Below are positions 24,132-31,818 of a stretch of DNA of 32,783 nt, piece after piece. Below the pieces are notes generated by a model. The model ran no database searches, was not told the DNA's origin, and was given only the letters and a program-made list of their open reading frames with translations. The DNA is from Candidatus Caenarcanales bacterium (GTDB lineage Bacteria; Cyanobacteriota; Vampirovibrionia; LMEP-6097). The DNA is taken from the NCBI GenBank assembly GCA_022447685.1, contig JAKVAO010000024.1, positions 1 to 32,783 on the forward strand, in the 5' to 3' direction. Each line of letters starts with the position of its first letter. Within the stretch, counting starts at the first letter, position 1. The translations under genes were made by a program, and so were the position numbers.

Positions 24132-25367
24132 TTAAACCCTATGCAAACTAAGTTCAATTGGATTGTATAGGGTATCTCTTTCTCTAGGAATCAAACGAGC
24201 ACCTTCAACTATATTAATCAACTGTTCTTCAGCCATAGAACGCTTTTTAGAACCAGCTGCAAAAGTTATTCTCTCAGCTTTCACTGTACCATCTAGATCA
24301 TTAGCTCCCATATTCAAAGCGACCTGAGCTGTCTTAGGACCTAACTGAATCCAGTAAGCCTTGATGTGATCAAAGTTATCCAACATCAAACGAGAAACAA
24401 TTATATTTTTGATCTGATCCTGCCCAGTAAGTGGTTTAACACCACGTTCAAGTAAATCGTTACCTTCGTAGTGACAACTGAGTGGAATGAAAGTCTGGAA
24501 AGAACCTTCATTAGGATTATTAGCAGCTAAACTCTTATCCTGAGCCTTTCTCAAAATATCTAAATGATCAACACGCTCCTCAGGCTCTTCACCGATACCT
24601 GCAAGCATAGTTGCATTAGTTTTCAAACCCTTACTATGAGCAATATGATGAATCTCAGCCCACTTGTCAGCTGGGATCTTATCAGGACACATCTCATCAC
24701 GCACGGCTCTTGAGAAAATCTCAGCGCCACCACCAGGCATACTATCAAGTCCAGCTTCAATGAGCCTATCGAAAATATCTTCATAGCTCATATCTTTTTC
24801 AAATTTCTTGAAGAAATCTATTTCCACTGCTGTAAAGGCTTTGACATGAATTCCTGGGACTTCTTTTTTGATTGCACGAATAAGGTCAGAATAATAATCA
24901 ATTAAACACTTAGGATTCAAGCCACCAACTATATGAACCTCAGTAGCACCTTCTTCACGAGCTGTTTTTACTTTCTCAACAGCGTCTTCATTCGACATAG
25001 TGTAAGCATCAGGATCTTTTGGTTTCTTAGCAAAAGCACAGAAATCACAGGAAGCGATACAGATATTGGTAGGGTTGAGATGAAGGTTTGTGTTCCACCA
25101 CACTGTTTTAGTGTTTTCTAAAGCAGTTGTATTCTCGAAGCCTTTTCTTAAAGCAACTTCATAAGCTTTTCTTTGACGGACAAAGTTTGCCATCTGTCCA
25201 GTTACAGGTAAATCATTGGAACGAATGATTCTGATACCATCGTCCATAGAGATTCTTTCATTATTCAGAATCTTTTCAGCGATATCTTGAAATTCATGTC
25301 CGGATTCTTGAGCTAATTGCTCAACAAAAAACTTGGCACTAGAATTAAAGTCATTAGAGAAACTCAT
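24132..25367 (-). CDS. mqnE: aminofutalosine synthase (radical SAM)
   Basis: Radical SAM enzyme of the futalosine route to menaquinone; it adds SAM-derived adenosyl to 3-(1-carboxyvinyloxy)benzoate. 411 residues. The cluster motif is C103-x3-C107-x2-C110 (NPTNICIASCDFCAFAKK). Downstream motifs are typical of MqnE: EGATEVHIVGGLNP, IHVKAFTAVEIDFF, LDSMPGGGAEIFS, DKWAEIHHIAHSKG and FQTFIPLSCH. The related MqnC is the main alternative, but the HIKAFTAVEID and PGGGAEI pattern favours MqnE. A GGACG site precedes ATG 25367. No other mqn gene is in the window, so the pathway would be scattered. It implies menaquinone-based electron transport. Confidence 0.88.
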   Translation of the reverse strand: MSFSNDFNSSAKFFVEQLAQESGHEFQDIAEKILNNERISMDDGIRIIRSNDLPVTGQMANFVRQRKAYEVALRKGFENTTALENTKTVWWNTNLHLNPTNICIASCDFCAFAKKPKDPDAYTMSNEDAVEKVKTAREEGATEVHIVGGLNPKCLIDYYSDLIRAIKKEVPGIHVKAFTAVEIDFFKKFEKDMSYEDIFDRLIEAGLDSMPGGGAEIFSRAVRDEMCPDKIPADKWAEIHHIAHSKGLKTNATMLAGIGEEPEERVDHLDILRKAQDKSLAANNPNEGSFQTFIPLSCHYEGNDLLERGVKPLTGQDQIKNIIVSRLMLDNFDHIKAYWIQLGPKTAQVALNMGANDLDGTVKAERITFAAGSKKRSMAEEQLINIVEGARLIPRERDTLYNPIELSLHRV

Positions 25368-25409
25368 AGCTCGTCCTTATAATAATAGCGAATATATTAA
25401 AATTATTCC

Positions 25410-26108
25410 TTAAAGAGCGAACTCTTCAACGATAATATCTTTAAGTTTGTCCTTAACAGAAGATTTCGCGGATTTAGAGAGGTTACTTTGTATCATAACC
25501 CTTAAATCATAGTTATTTTTGAAGCATTTCGGCGAAAACTCGACTACAGATGCCATAGTATTTGGCTCAACTGCACTATTAAGCTCAACAAGACCTAAAG
25601 CTTGATTATGGTAAAGCTTATCTACATAACCGAGAATATGTCCAGTCATCTTAACTTCTTTACGGCTTAGAGGTTTGCAGACTATATCGTAATCTTCATT
25701 AACTAAATTCACAGACTTAATAGGTGAAAGATTCTGGTTACCATGAGTACCATATTCAGAGAGTGAGTAACGATTAGGCGCAACAAATACTGAGACCTTA
25801 TCCGAATTATCCCAATCAGCTTGTTTAGTAAGCTCATATTTTTCAGCACCAAAAAGCATTTTCTTTCTTTTCAGATCTTTAGCACTTAATTTTTTAAGGT
25901 CTTTTTGCACCTTAGCGTTAACCTGCTTAATCGCCTCTTCACGATATTTAGGCGTGATGTAGTAAACCAGGTAGCTTTGCGCTCTACTAATCCTAAGATT
26001 ATCAGCGATATCAGTCCTTAAATCCCTTCTCAGCTTATACTTAGCGATTACAGGGAGCATAGCCACAGAAACTAAGGCTAAAATTACTAAAATATTTTTA
26101 CTTTTCAT
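25410..26108 (-). CDS. secreted two-cysteine protein, paralogue B
   Basis: 232 residues from ATG 26108, chosen because it gives a clean signal peptide (SKNILVILALVSVAMLPVIA); a TTG at 26132 would add eight residues. Paralogue of the gene directly upstream. Shared landmarks: RISRAQSYLVYYITPKYRE, ADWDNSDKVSVFVAPNRY, DYDIVCKPLSRK and VEFSPKCF. The two cysteines (VCKP and PKC) are kept in both proteins and probably form a disulfide. It overlaps the upstream gene by 11 bases, so both should be made together. Function unknown; no known domain recognised. Confidence 0.7.
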   Translation of the reverse strand: MKSKNILVILALVSVAMLPVIAKYKLRRDLRTDIADNLRISRAQSYLVYYITPKYREEAIKQVNAKVQKDLKKLSAKDLKRKKMLFGAEKYELTKQADWDNSDKVSVFVAPNRYSLSEYGTHGNQNLSPIKSVNLVNEDYDIVCKPLSRKEVKMTGHILGYVDKLYHNQALGLVELNSAVEPNTMASVVEFSPKCFKNNYDLRVMIQSNLSKSAKSSVKDKLKDIIVEEFAL

Positions 26109-26838
26109 ATTCAATACCAAAATCTTTTGCAATTACTTTCTTCAAACTACTGTTAATCTCTTCATCAGGAGCCTGAGCGTTAAAATTCTTAATCAAAACA
26201 GATGCTTCTTTACCCATTAAACAATTGGGATCAAACTCAAATGCCATAGCAGGAAGACTGAAGTCAACTAGTGTTGGAGAAATAGCGTTAAAGCCAGCAA
26301 ATCTAACGTTACCGTATAAGTTCATAACGTATTCATGAGCTGAAATACCTAGATTCTTAGAAGACTTAGGCTCACAAACTAAGTTAAAGTCATCATCAAC
26401 AATGATTGCAGCCTCAATAGGCTTAGGGTTGGAAAATTCTTTGGTACCAAAACCAATAGTTTTCTCAACAATTTTTCTAAGTGGTAAAGCGACAAGCACA
26501 ATGTTTTCAGACTTATCCCAATCAGCTAAATCAATAGCAGTATACTTGTGCTCTTCAAGCTCTCTTGCAAGTTTTTTAGGTTTATTTTTAAACTTCTTTC
26601 TCTGTTCTGCGCTTCGCTTTTCAGCCATATAGTTGTAGTATTCAAGACTATTACGTCTATGTTCAGGCGTGATAAAAACAACTGAATAGGTACTTAACTG
26701 TGAAACTCTAAACATAGCTCCCTTGGAAGCCTCTAGCAAAGCCGTGTACTTTCTATATTTAGGCTTTTCTGGTTTTGCACTTGCAGATAAAGTCACAAGA
26801 GAAAACAAAAGCACTAAAGAAAAAATATAGTTTTTCAT
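26098..26838 (-). CDS. secreted two-cysteine protein, paralogue A
   Basis: 246 residues from ATG 26838 (a TTG nine bases upstream touches a likely -10 box TAAAAT and is less likely). Signal peptide KNYIFSLVLLFSLVTLSAS, cleavage after SASA. The mature part aligns with paralogue B: RVSQLSTYSVVFITPEHRR, LADWDKSENIVLVALPLRK, DFNLVCEPKSSK and FEFDPNCL, with the same two cysteines. A basic segment (QRKKFKNKPKKLARELEE) follows the first conserved block. Likely a periplasmic or surface protein. The overlapping arrangement suggests a tandem duplication followed by divergence, and perhaps a heterodimer. Function unknown. Confidence 0.7.
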   Translation of the reverse strand: MKNYIFSLVLLFSLVTLSASAKPEKPKYRKYTALLEASKGAMFRVSQLSTYSVVFITPEHRRNSLEYYNYMAEKRSAEQRKKFKNKPKKLARELEEHKYTAIDLADWDKSENIVLVALPLRKIVEKTIGFGTKEFSNPKPIEAAIIVDDDFNLVCEPKSSKNLGISAHEYVMNLYGNVRFAGFNAISPTLVDFSLPAMAFEFDPNCLMGKEASVLIKNFNAQAPDEEINSSLKKVIAKDFGIEYEK

Positions 26839-27097
26839 TCTGCACAAATTTTAACATCATAAAGCAGAGCTAATTTTTAAGCTTTTCTGATCGTTTTGAT
26901 TTACAAGCCCAAAACTCGATTCAATAATACGATCATCCACGGACGTAAAGAACAATAAAAACGCACAAGCTTAAAAAAATATAAACAAGAAAAATCAAAT
27001 CAGGGACTTGATCCTCTTGATATTTCATCTAAATTAAGGCCAAAAACCAACCTAAGTTAATACAAATTATAGCAAAAAAATTAATACTTAAGAGAAG
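26839..27097. other. intergenic region without a recognised gene
   Basis: Together with the promoter that follows, this forms a 295-base gap between divergent genes. It is AT-rich; I saw no open frame of note, no tRNA and no terminator-like hairpin with a T run. Confidence 0.4.
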
Positions 27098-27127
27098 TTG
27101 AAAATAAACTTAAGAAAAGTTTATAAT
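27098..27127 (+). promoter_or_regulatory. sigma-70 promoter with leaderless start
   Basis: TTGAAA (27098-27103), an 18-base spacer and TATAAT (27122-27127) form the best -35/-10 pair in the window. The ATG at 27134 is six bases after the -10 box, at the expected transcription start, so the message should be leaderless. No ribosome-binding site is present. Confidence 0.75.
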
Positions 27128-27133
27128 TAAAAT

Positions 27134-27691
27134 ATGCAAAGGAGCATTAAATCCAAAGAAGAGTATAAGGATTTTTCTGCAAAACAAATGAAAGGTAAGT
27201 TGGACTTGTTGTTAACATCTGTAGATTCTGCTGCGAAAGGGTTTATTGATTTCTTTAAATTTATTGATTGGGTAATGCTTTCAATGTTCAGATCAGTGCG
27301 TAATTTCATTAATGCCTTCAGAAAATTTTCACCAATTGCTTCTATCAAGAAATCTCTTTACTTGCTAAATAAGTTTATAACTAATACTTTTCCAGCTGAA
27401 AAAGCTTTATTGAACTTCTCGATACTTTTTGTTTTAGCAATAGCTAGTAATCCTTGGTTGAGTTCTTCGTTATTTGATCAACATTTCTATGCTTTCAGCT
27501 TCAAACTATTTAGTGACATAATTTTTGCTGTTGCAAGTTTAGGAGCTACTGTTAATTTCTATAGCTTTGTGAATAGGGAGTTTAGACGTTTTAAAGCTAA
27601 GCAACTGAAAGAATATCACCAGAGATTACTTGAAAGAGAGAAGGCTTGTAGAAGAAAACCTGTCAAAAACCTTCATAGCCTCAATAGGTAA
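27134..27691 (+). CDS. membrane protein of unknown function
   Basis: 185 residues. An N-terminal cytoplasmic part of about 90 residues contains amphipathic helices (SAAKGFIDFFKFIDWVMLSM). Two transmembrane helices follow (ALLNFSILFVLAIAS and FSDIIFAVASLGATVNFYSF) and the C-terminus is strongly basic (NREFRRFKAKQLKEYHQRL, then EKACRRKPVK). The positive C-terminal tail should face the cytoplasm. No family recognised. It has a well-formed promoter and lies 15 bases upstream of the alcohol dehydrogenase gene, which seems to carry its own -10 box. Confidence 0.65.
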   Translation: MQRSIKSKEEYKDFSAKQMKGKLDLLLTSVDSAAKGFIDFFKFIDWVMLSMFRSVRNFINAFRKFSPIASIKKSLYLLNKFITNTFPAEKALLNFSILFVLAIASNPWLSSSLFDQHFYAFSFKLFSDIIFAVASLGATVNFYSFVNREFRRFKAKQLKEYHQRLLEREKACRRKPVKNLHSLNR

Positions 27692-27693
27692 GC

Positions 27694-27699
27694 TAAAAT
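27694..27699 (+). promoter_or_regulatory. -10 box seven bases before the dehydrogenase gene
   Basis: TAAAAT at 27694-27699 is followed by seven bases and GTG 27707. There is no ribosome-binding site, consistent with a leaderless start. Confidence 0.35.
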
Positions 27700-27706
27700 T
27701 TTATTT

Positions 27707-28744
27707 GTGAAAGCACTTGAATATAAGCAGTCGAAAAAAGACTCTGCTTTTTTGCAGATTGCGAATAGGGAAATTGAAACTCATTCTGAAAATGAATGCC
27801 TGATTAAAGTAAGGGGCTGCGGTGTCTGTGGTTCTGATCTTCTCAAACTTGAAAGATCTTTAGTGAAAGAAGGAACTGTACTCGGTCACGAAATGGTCGG
27901 CGAGATTTATAAAATTTCAGATCAGCTTAGTGAGAAATATAATTTAAAAATCGGCGATAGAATCATTTCTTCTCACCATGTACCTTGTGGTATATGCGAT
28001 TATTGCCTGAATAAACAAGAAAGTCTCTGCAAGCAATTCAAAAGCACAAATTTCAATCCAGGAGCCTTCTGCGAGTATACAATACTTAGTGAAGATCATC
28101 TCAAATATACAGTAAGAAAGATATCTGAACATGTCTCTGATCTTGAAGCAAGTTTCACAGAGCCTATAGCTTGTTGTATAAAAGCAATTAAAAAATCTAA
28201 ATTACTTGAATACCGTGGCAAAAAACAAGTAACAATATTCGGCTTGGGTTCTATAGGTCAAATCATAGGTAGATTGATAAATCACTATCGCCAAAAACTA
28301 AATTTAGATATTAATATAGATGGAATCGATTTAATTGAAGCGAAGCGTGAGCAGGCTCTAGAACATGGTTTTGATCAGTGTTTAGACAAGATAGAAGATT
28401 CAGGAGAATCAAGTAATTTTATTTTTCTAGCTGCTGGAGCAGCTCCTTGCGTAGATAGTGCAATCAATAATATTAGCAATGGTGGAACTATAGTCGTATT
28501 CTCAAGTCTAGCAGAAGAATTCAAGGGCTTTAATAATAATGCTATATATTATAAAGAGCTTAATATAATGGGTAGCTATTCACCCAATTTAGAAGATTTA
28601 TACGAGGCTCATGAGCTAATAGAGAAACAAGAAATAACCTGCGGGGATCTAATCTCACACAAATCTAATTTAAGTAATCTTGGTGAAACTATTCTGAAAG
28701 CCAGGTCAGAGAATGGAATTAAAGTTTATTTAGATTTAACGTAA
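27707..28744 (+). CDS. zinc-dependent alcohol/polyol dehydrogenase (MDR family)
   Basis: 345 residues, GTG start. Medium-chain dehydrogenase with both zinc sites: the catalytic-site ligands are Cys41 in GCGVCGSD and His61-Glu62 in LGHE, and the structural zinc is held by Cys94, Cys97, Cys100 and Cys108 (PCGICDYCLNKQESLC). The nucleotide-binding fold carries VTIFGLGSIGQIIGRL followed by an acidic residue after the next strand (GIDLIEAKR), which suggests NAD over NADP. The family includes sorbitol, threonine and scyllo-inosamine dehydrogenases; the substrate cannot be told from sequence alone. The 3' end overlaps the convergent aroC by 19 bases. Confidence 0.85.
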   Translation: MKALEYKQSKKDSAFLQIANREIETHSENECLIKVRGCGVCGSDLLKLERSLVKEGTVLGHEMVGEIYKISDQLSEKYNLKIGDRIISSHHVPCGICDYCLNKQESLCKQFKSTNFNPGAFCEYTILSEDHLKYTVRKISEHVSDLEASFTEPIACCIKAIKKSKLLEYRGKKQVTIFGLGSIGQIIGRLINHYRQKLNLDINIDGIDLIEAKREQALEHGFDQCLDKIEDSGESSNFIFLAAGAAPCVDSAINNISNGGTIVVFSSLAEEFKGFNNNAIYYKELNIMGSYSPNLEDLYEAHELIEKQEITCGDLISHKSNLSNLGETILKARSENGIKVYLDLT

Positions 28745-29952
28745 TCTTGGTAAGCTTGGTAGTTACGAGTAATTTCTTCCATACTATCTCCACCAAACTT
28801 ATTCAAAAACTCTTTTGCAATAGCAAATGCAAGCATTGCTTCAAGAACCACCCCAGCAGCGGGAACTACACATACATCAGATCTCTCAAAGTGAGATTGT
28901 GAGTTTTCTTTAGTGGCAAGATCAACAGATTCAAGCGTAGAAACTAAAGTTGGTATAGGTTTTACACCAACTTTACAAATAATTGGTTCACCATTGCTCA
29001 TACCACCTTCGATACCACCAAGGTTATTAGTTTTTCTAGAGTAACGTAATTCTTGCTCTGCTTTCTCTTTATCACTAAAAATTTGATCTTGAACTATAGA
29101 CCCTAAATGCATTCCAGCACCTTGTCCAATACCAAACTCTACAGATTTAACTGTATGAACACTCATCAAAGCCTGAGCTATAATACCATCAAGTCTTCTA
29201 TCCCACTGAACATGACTTCCAAGTCCAACTGGAACTCCTTTAGCAAAAACTTCGACAATACCACCTACAGTATCACCGTTTTTGCGGACACGGTTAATAT
29301 ACTCTTTCATCTGCTCTTCAGTATCAGTACTGTCACAGATTCTAAGCTCAGACGCTTCGACTTTCGCTTTGAAGTCTTCATAACTAAGTTCCTCTCTGAG
29401 TTTAGCTGCTTCATCACTAAGAGATACTTCACCTACTCTAAGTACATGAGAGAAAACTTCAATTCCAAACAGTGATAAGAATTTTTTGCAAACCGCTCCA
29501 GCAACTACTCTAGAGGTAGTTTCTCTAGCAGAAGATCGCTCCAAAATATCTCTTACATCAGGAGCATTATATTTAATCGCTCCTGCAAGATCAGCGTGTC
29601 CAGGTCTTACTTTAGAAATAAATTTGGCGTCTAGTTGTTCTTTTACTTCGGGTAAAGATTCATCAACAGGTTCTGGGCTCATAGCGTATAACCACTTCTG
29701 ATGATCTTTATTGATAATTTTGATACTTACAGGTGCACCACCAAAAGCTCTACCGTGTCTAACACCACCTGTGAAAATCGCTTTATCTTTCTCGATCTTC
29801 ATACGACCACCACGACCATAACCGCCTTGTCGTCTCTTCAGATCAATATTGATATCTTCAGCGAGTAAAGGCATATTCGCTGGAATACCGTCCAAGATTA
29901 TATTTAATTCTGGTCCATGGGACTCTCCTGAACTGAGAAATTTAAGTGGCAT
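28726..29952 (-). CDS. aroC: chorismate synthase
   Basis: Converts 5-enolpyruvylshikimate 3-phosphate to chorismate with reduced FMN, the last common step of aromatic amino-acid synthesis; chorismate also feeds the menaquinone route of mqnE. 408 residues, slightly longer than most. Motifs: SSGESHGPELNIILDGIPAN, RRQGGYGRGGRMKIEKD, SARETTSRVVAGAV, DTVGGIVEVFAKGVPVGLGS, GGIEGGMSNGEPI and RSDVCVVPAAGVVLEAMLA. ATG 29952 shares one base with the stop of the HTH gene (TAATG), so translation is coupled. It is the last gene of the rpsR-rpmB-HTH-aroC run. Confidence 0.97.
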   Translation of the reverse strand: MPLKFLSSGESHGPELNIILDGIPANMPLLAEDINIDLKRRQGGYGRGGRMKIEKDKAIFTGGVRHGRAFGGAPVSIKIINKDHQKWLYAMSPEPVDESLPEVKEQLDAKFISKVRPGHADLAGAIKYNAPDVRDILERSSARETTSRVVAGAVCKKFLSLFGIEVFSHVLRVGEVSLSDEAAKLREELSYEDFKAKVEASELRICDSTDTEEQMKEYINRVRKNGDTVGGIVEVFAKGVPVGLGSHVQWDRRLDGIIAQALMSVHTVKSVEFGIGQGAGMHLGSIVQDQIFSDKEKAEQELRYSRKTNNLGGIEGGMSNGEPIICKVGVKPIPTLVSTLESVDLATKENSQSHFERSDVCVVPAAGVVLEAMLAFAIAKEFLNKFGGDSMEEITRNYQAYQDYVKSK

Positions 29953-30977
29953 TAGCTTTTAACCCAACGTAGAATTTGAATCCAACTACTGAGCATTTTG
30001 GCTCTCTTATCAAGAGAATCTCTAAGATTTAACCTTTCAAGATGACTAAGTTTGGATTTTTTAAGTTTGTTTTTTAGATAGTTGACTTTCTTAGTATCGC
30101 TAGCGATTTGTCTTTGTATATATCTAAAACTAAAAGCTTTTCTTTTTACTTTACGAGAGCTAATACTGTCTCTAACAATATCTTCTTCCTCGATATCCTC
30201 AAGATCTTCAAGATCCTCACCGAAATCTTCAGCCTCTTCATCAAGAGCAAGAGCCTCTGCAACAGGATCATCCTGCTCAATCTGCATCTTAGCTTCTTGT
30301 TCTTCACTCTCTATAAAGCTTTTAATATATTCTGGTTCAGATTCTTCTTTTGAGTTAGGTTCATCTGAATCTTGCTCAGCTTTAGCATCTTCTTTAGCTT
30401 TAGATGATTTTCTGTCTGAGTTTCTTTTTCTTGAGTTTCCAGATCTAGAGTTAGATTTATTAGAAAATTCTGCATCAAAAGTCTCTTCTTTATTTTCAGT
30501 TTTCACTTCTGAAGATTGTTTATCTTCTGTAATTTTATCTTCTTGAGCTTCTTTAGTATCAGCAGCCTTAGCTTGACTAGCATCTGCTGACTTATTTTTA
30601 ACAGCTTGAGGAGCTTGCTCTTTAGCTTCAGCAGCTTCTTGTTTAACTTGTTCAGCATCAGCTTCACTTACAGTTTCAGTAACTTCAGCACTATCCTCAG
30701 AAATTTCCTTAGAACTACCTAATTCACCAACAACTTTCTTTTGTTCGCGTTTTTTCTGTTCATCAAACATTTGCTTGATGTCTTTATTACGTTTACCTTC
30801 TGCTTTCAGAGCAACAATCTTCTTAACCAAATTTACAGATACATCGTCAAGATGCATGTTTCTTTTGATTTTTTGGTTAGGAATCTCAAAGAACTTAATT
30901 AGCTTCTTTAAAAGCAGATCAGTTACTTCTAACTGTACTGCGAGTTCTTTAACTGTAATTAGGTTAGCTTCAGACAA
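29952..30977 (-). CDS. HTH-domain protein with long disordered acidic middle
   Basis: 341 residues, TTG start at 30977 (a TAG lies two codons upstream). Residues 6-60 (LITVKELAVQLEVTDLLLKK, then LVKKIVALKAEGKRNKDI) look like a MerR- or IF2-N-type helix-turn-helix. Residues about 85-265 are low-complexity, rich in Glu, Asp, Lys, Ser and Ala, and end in an acidic run (EDFGEDLEDLEDIEEEDIV). The C-terminus (about 270-341) is basic and helical (KVNYLKNKLKKSKLSHLERL). A DNA- or RNA-binding role is likely. It sits 11 bases after rpmB and is coupled to aroC, so it may act in ribosome-linked regulation; a free-standing IF2 N-domain-like factor is an alternative. Confidence 0.65.
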   Translation of the reverse strand: MSEANLITVKELAVQLEVTDLLLKKLIKFFEIPNQKIKRNMHLDDVSVNLVKKIVALKAEGKRNKDIKQMFDEQKKREQKKVVGELGSSKEISEDSAEVTETVSEADAEQVKQEAAEAKEQAPQAVKNKSADASQAKAADTKEAQEDKITEDKQSSEVKTENKEETFDAEFSNKSNSRSGNSRKRNSDRKSSKAKEDAKAEQDSDEPNSKEESEPEYIKSFIESEEQEAKMQIEQDDPVAEALALDEEAEDFGEDLEDLEDIEEEDIVRDSISSRKVKRKAFSFRYIQRQIASDTKKVNYLKNKLKKSKLSHLERLNLRDSLDKRAKMLSSWIQILRWVKS

Positions 30978-30988
30978 TATACTCTATA

Positions 30989-31270
30989 TTATGCAACGTT
31001 TTTGATTCTTTTGTGACCTCTTCCTTTCTTAAGTTCACCACTAGTGATTCCAGACTTAAGATTAGGGAAGGTTTTCAAGACTTTAGTAGATACTTTAATT
31101 TTTTGTTTTACGCCATCAATTATCGCAGTAACAGTCTGCAAATTAGGCTCAAATCTTCTTTTAGCAGTAGGGTTAAAGTGAGATCTTAGGAATGAATATT
31201 TCCAACCTTTGCCAGCTTTCTTGCCAGTGATCGCACATTTTTTTCCAGAACTTTTGAAACTTTTAGCCAT
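30989..31270 (-). CDS. rpmB: 50S ribosomal protein L28
   Basis: 93 residues, a component of the large ribosomal subunit. KKCAITGKKAGKGWKYSFLR and NPTAKRRFEPNLQTV are the typical L28 core, followed by KIKVSTKVLKTF. It is longer than the E. coli protein, with a short N-terminal and a basic C-terminal extension (GELKKGRGHKRIKNVA). None of the zinc-ribbon cysteine pairs of some L28 forms are present; only one Cys is seen. ATG 31270 follows rpsR by 54 bases. Confidence 0.95.
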   Translation of the reverse strand: MAKSFKSSGKKCAITGKKAGKGWKYSFLRSHFNPTAKRRFEPNLQTVTAIIDGVKQKIKVSTKVLKTFPNLKSGITSGELKKGRGHKRIKNVA

Positions 31271-31324
31271 GATAATTACTTCTTTTAATTTTACTTTAAA
31301 TACAGATTAAGAACTTCTCTTAAA

Positions 31325-31630
31325 TTAGTTAGACCTTTCTCTTCTGTTATCTCTATAATCTCTGCTATCTCTGTCTTTGAATTCTTTCTTAGGACCAGAG
31401 TAAGGAAGAGAACCAACGAAAGGCATTAAACCAACGGCCCTTGATCTTTTGATCGCTCTTTTGATCTTTCTAACAACTTTAGCTTTAAAACCAGTTTGTT
31501 TAAAACTGAGTATCTTACCCGTGTTGTCGATGAAGTTTCTGAGTATGTCAACGTTCTTATAATCAATCTCGTTTGGCTCAAGATTTAGTAATTTGACAGT
31601 TTTCTTAGATGGTTTTTTAGTATAGGCCAT
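31325..31630 (-). CDS. rpsR: 30S ribosomal protein S18
   Basis: 101 residues. The core NEIDYKNVDILRNFIDNTGK and RKIKRAIKRSRAVGLMPFVG match bacterial S18, which sits on the platform of the small subunit beside S6. The C-terminus has an unusual extension of about 20 residues rich in Arg and Asp (KDRDSRDYRDNRRERSN). It heads the cluster rpsR-rpmB-HTH-aroC and has a TATAAT box shortly upstream. The usual partner rpsF is not in the window. Confidence 0.95.
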   Translation of the reverse strand: MAYTKKPSKKTVKLLNLEPNEIDYKNVDILRNFIDNTGKILSFKQTGFKAKVVRKIKRAIKRSRAVGLMPFVGSLPYSGPKKEFKDRDSRDYRDNRRERSN

Positions 31631-31640
31631 GAGAGGAACT

Positions 31641-31646
31641 ATTATA
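31641..31646 (-). promoter_or_regulatory. -10 box of the rpsR cluster
   Basis: On the minus strand TATAAT (31646 to 31641) lies ten bases before the rpsR ATG, giving a leader of only a few bases. No clear -35 box. The pyrimidine-rich TTCCTCTC between box and ATG would form the 5' end. Confidence 0.55.
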
Positions 31647-31781
31647 TCATTAAAAACTCAAAATCCACCATGAAGATTTATTTTGAATTTATATTTCAAA
31701 CATAGCCATGATTAATTCTAAATAATATAAAGATTAGTTTTCTCTAAAAATCGAAAATTTAGATGAGATTTAATTAATTTG

Positions 31782-31787
31782 TATAAT
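31782..31787 (+). promoter_or_regulatory. -10 box upstream of the broken gene
   Basis: TATAAT at 31782-31787, with TTAGAT 17 bases upstream as a poor -35 box. The expected transcription start is about 25 bases before ATG 31819, so the broken gene may still be transcribed. Confidence 0.4.
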
Positions 31788-31818
31788 TAGAATTAATCAA
31801 GTTATCTTTGATTTGGAT

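Noticed and set aside
30082..31005. Plus-strand open frames opposite the HTH gene and aroC, some rich in Ser
   Set aside because: Antisense shadows of the acidic low-complexity region; no start signals.
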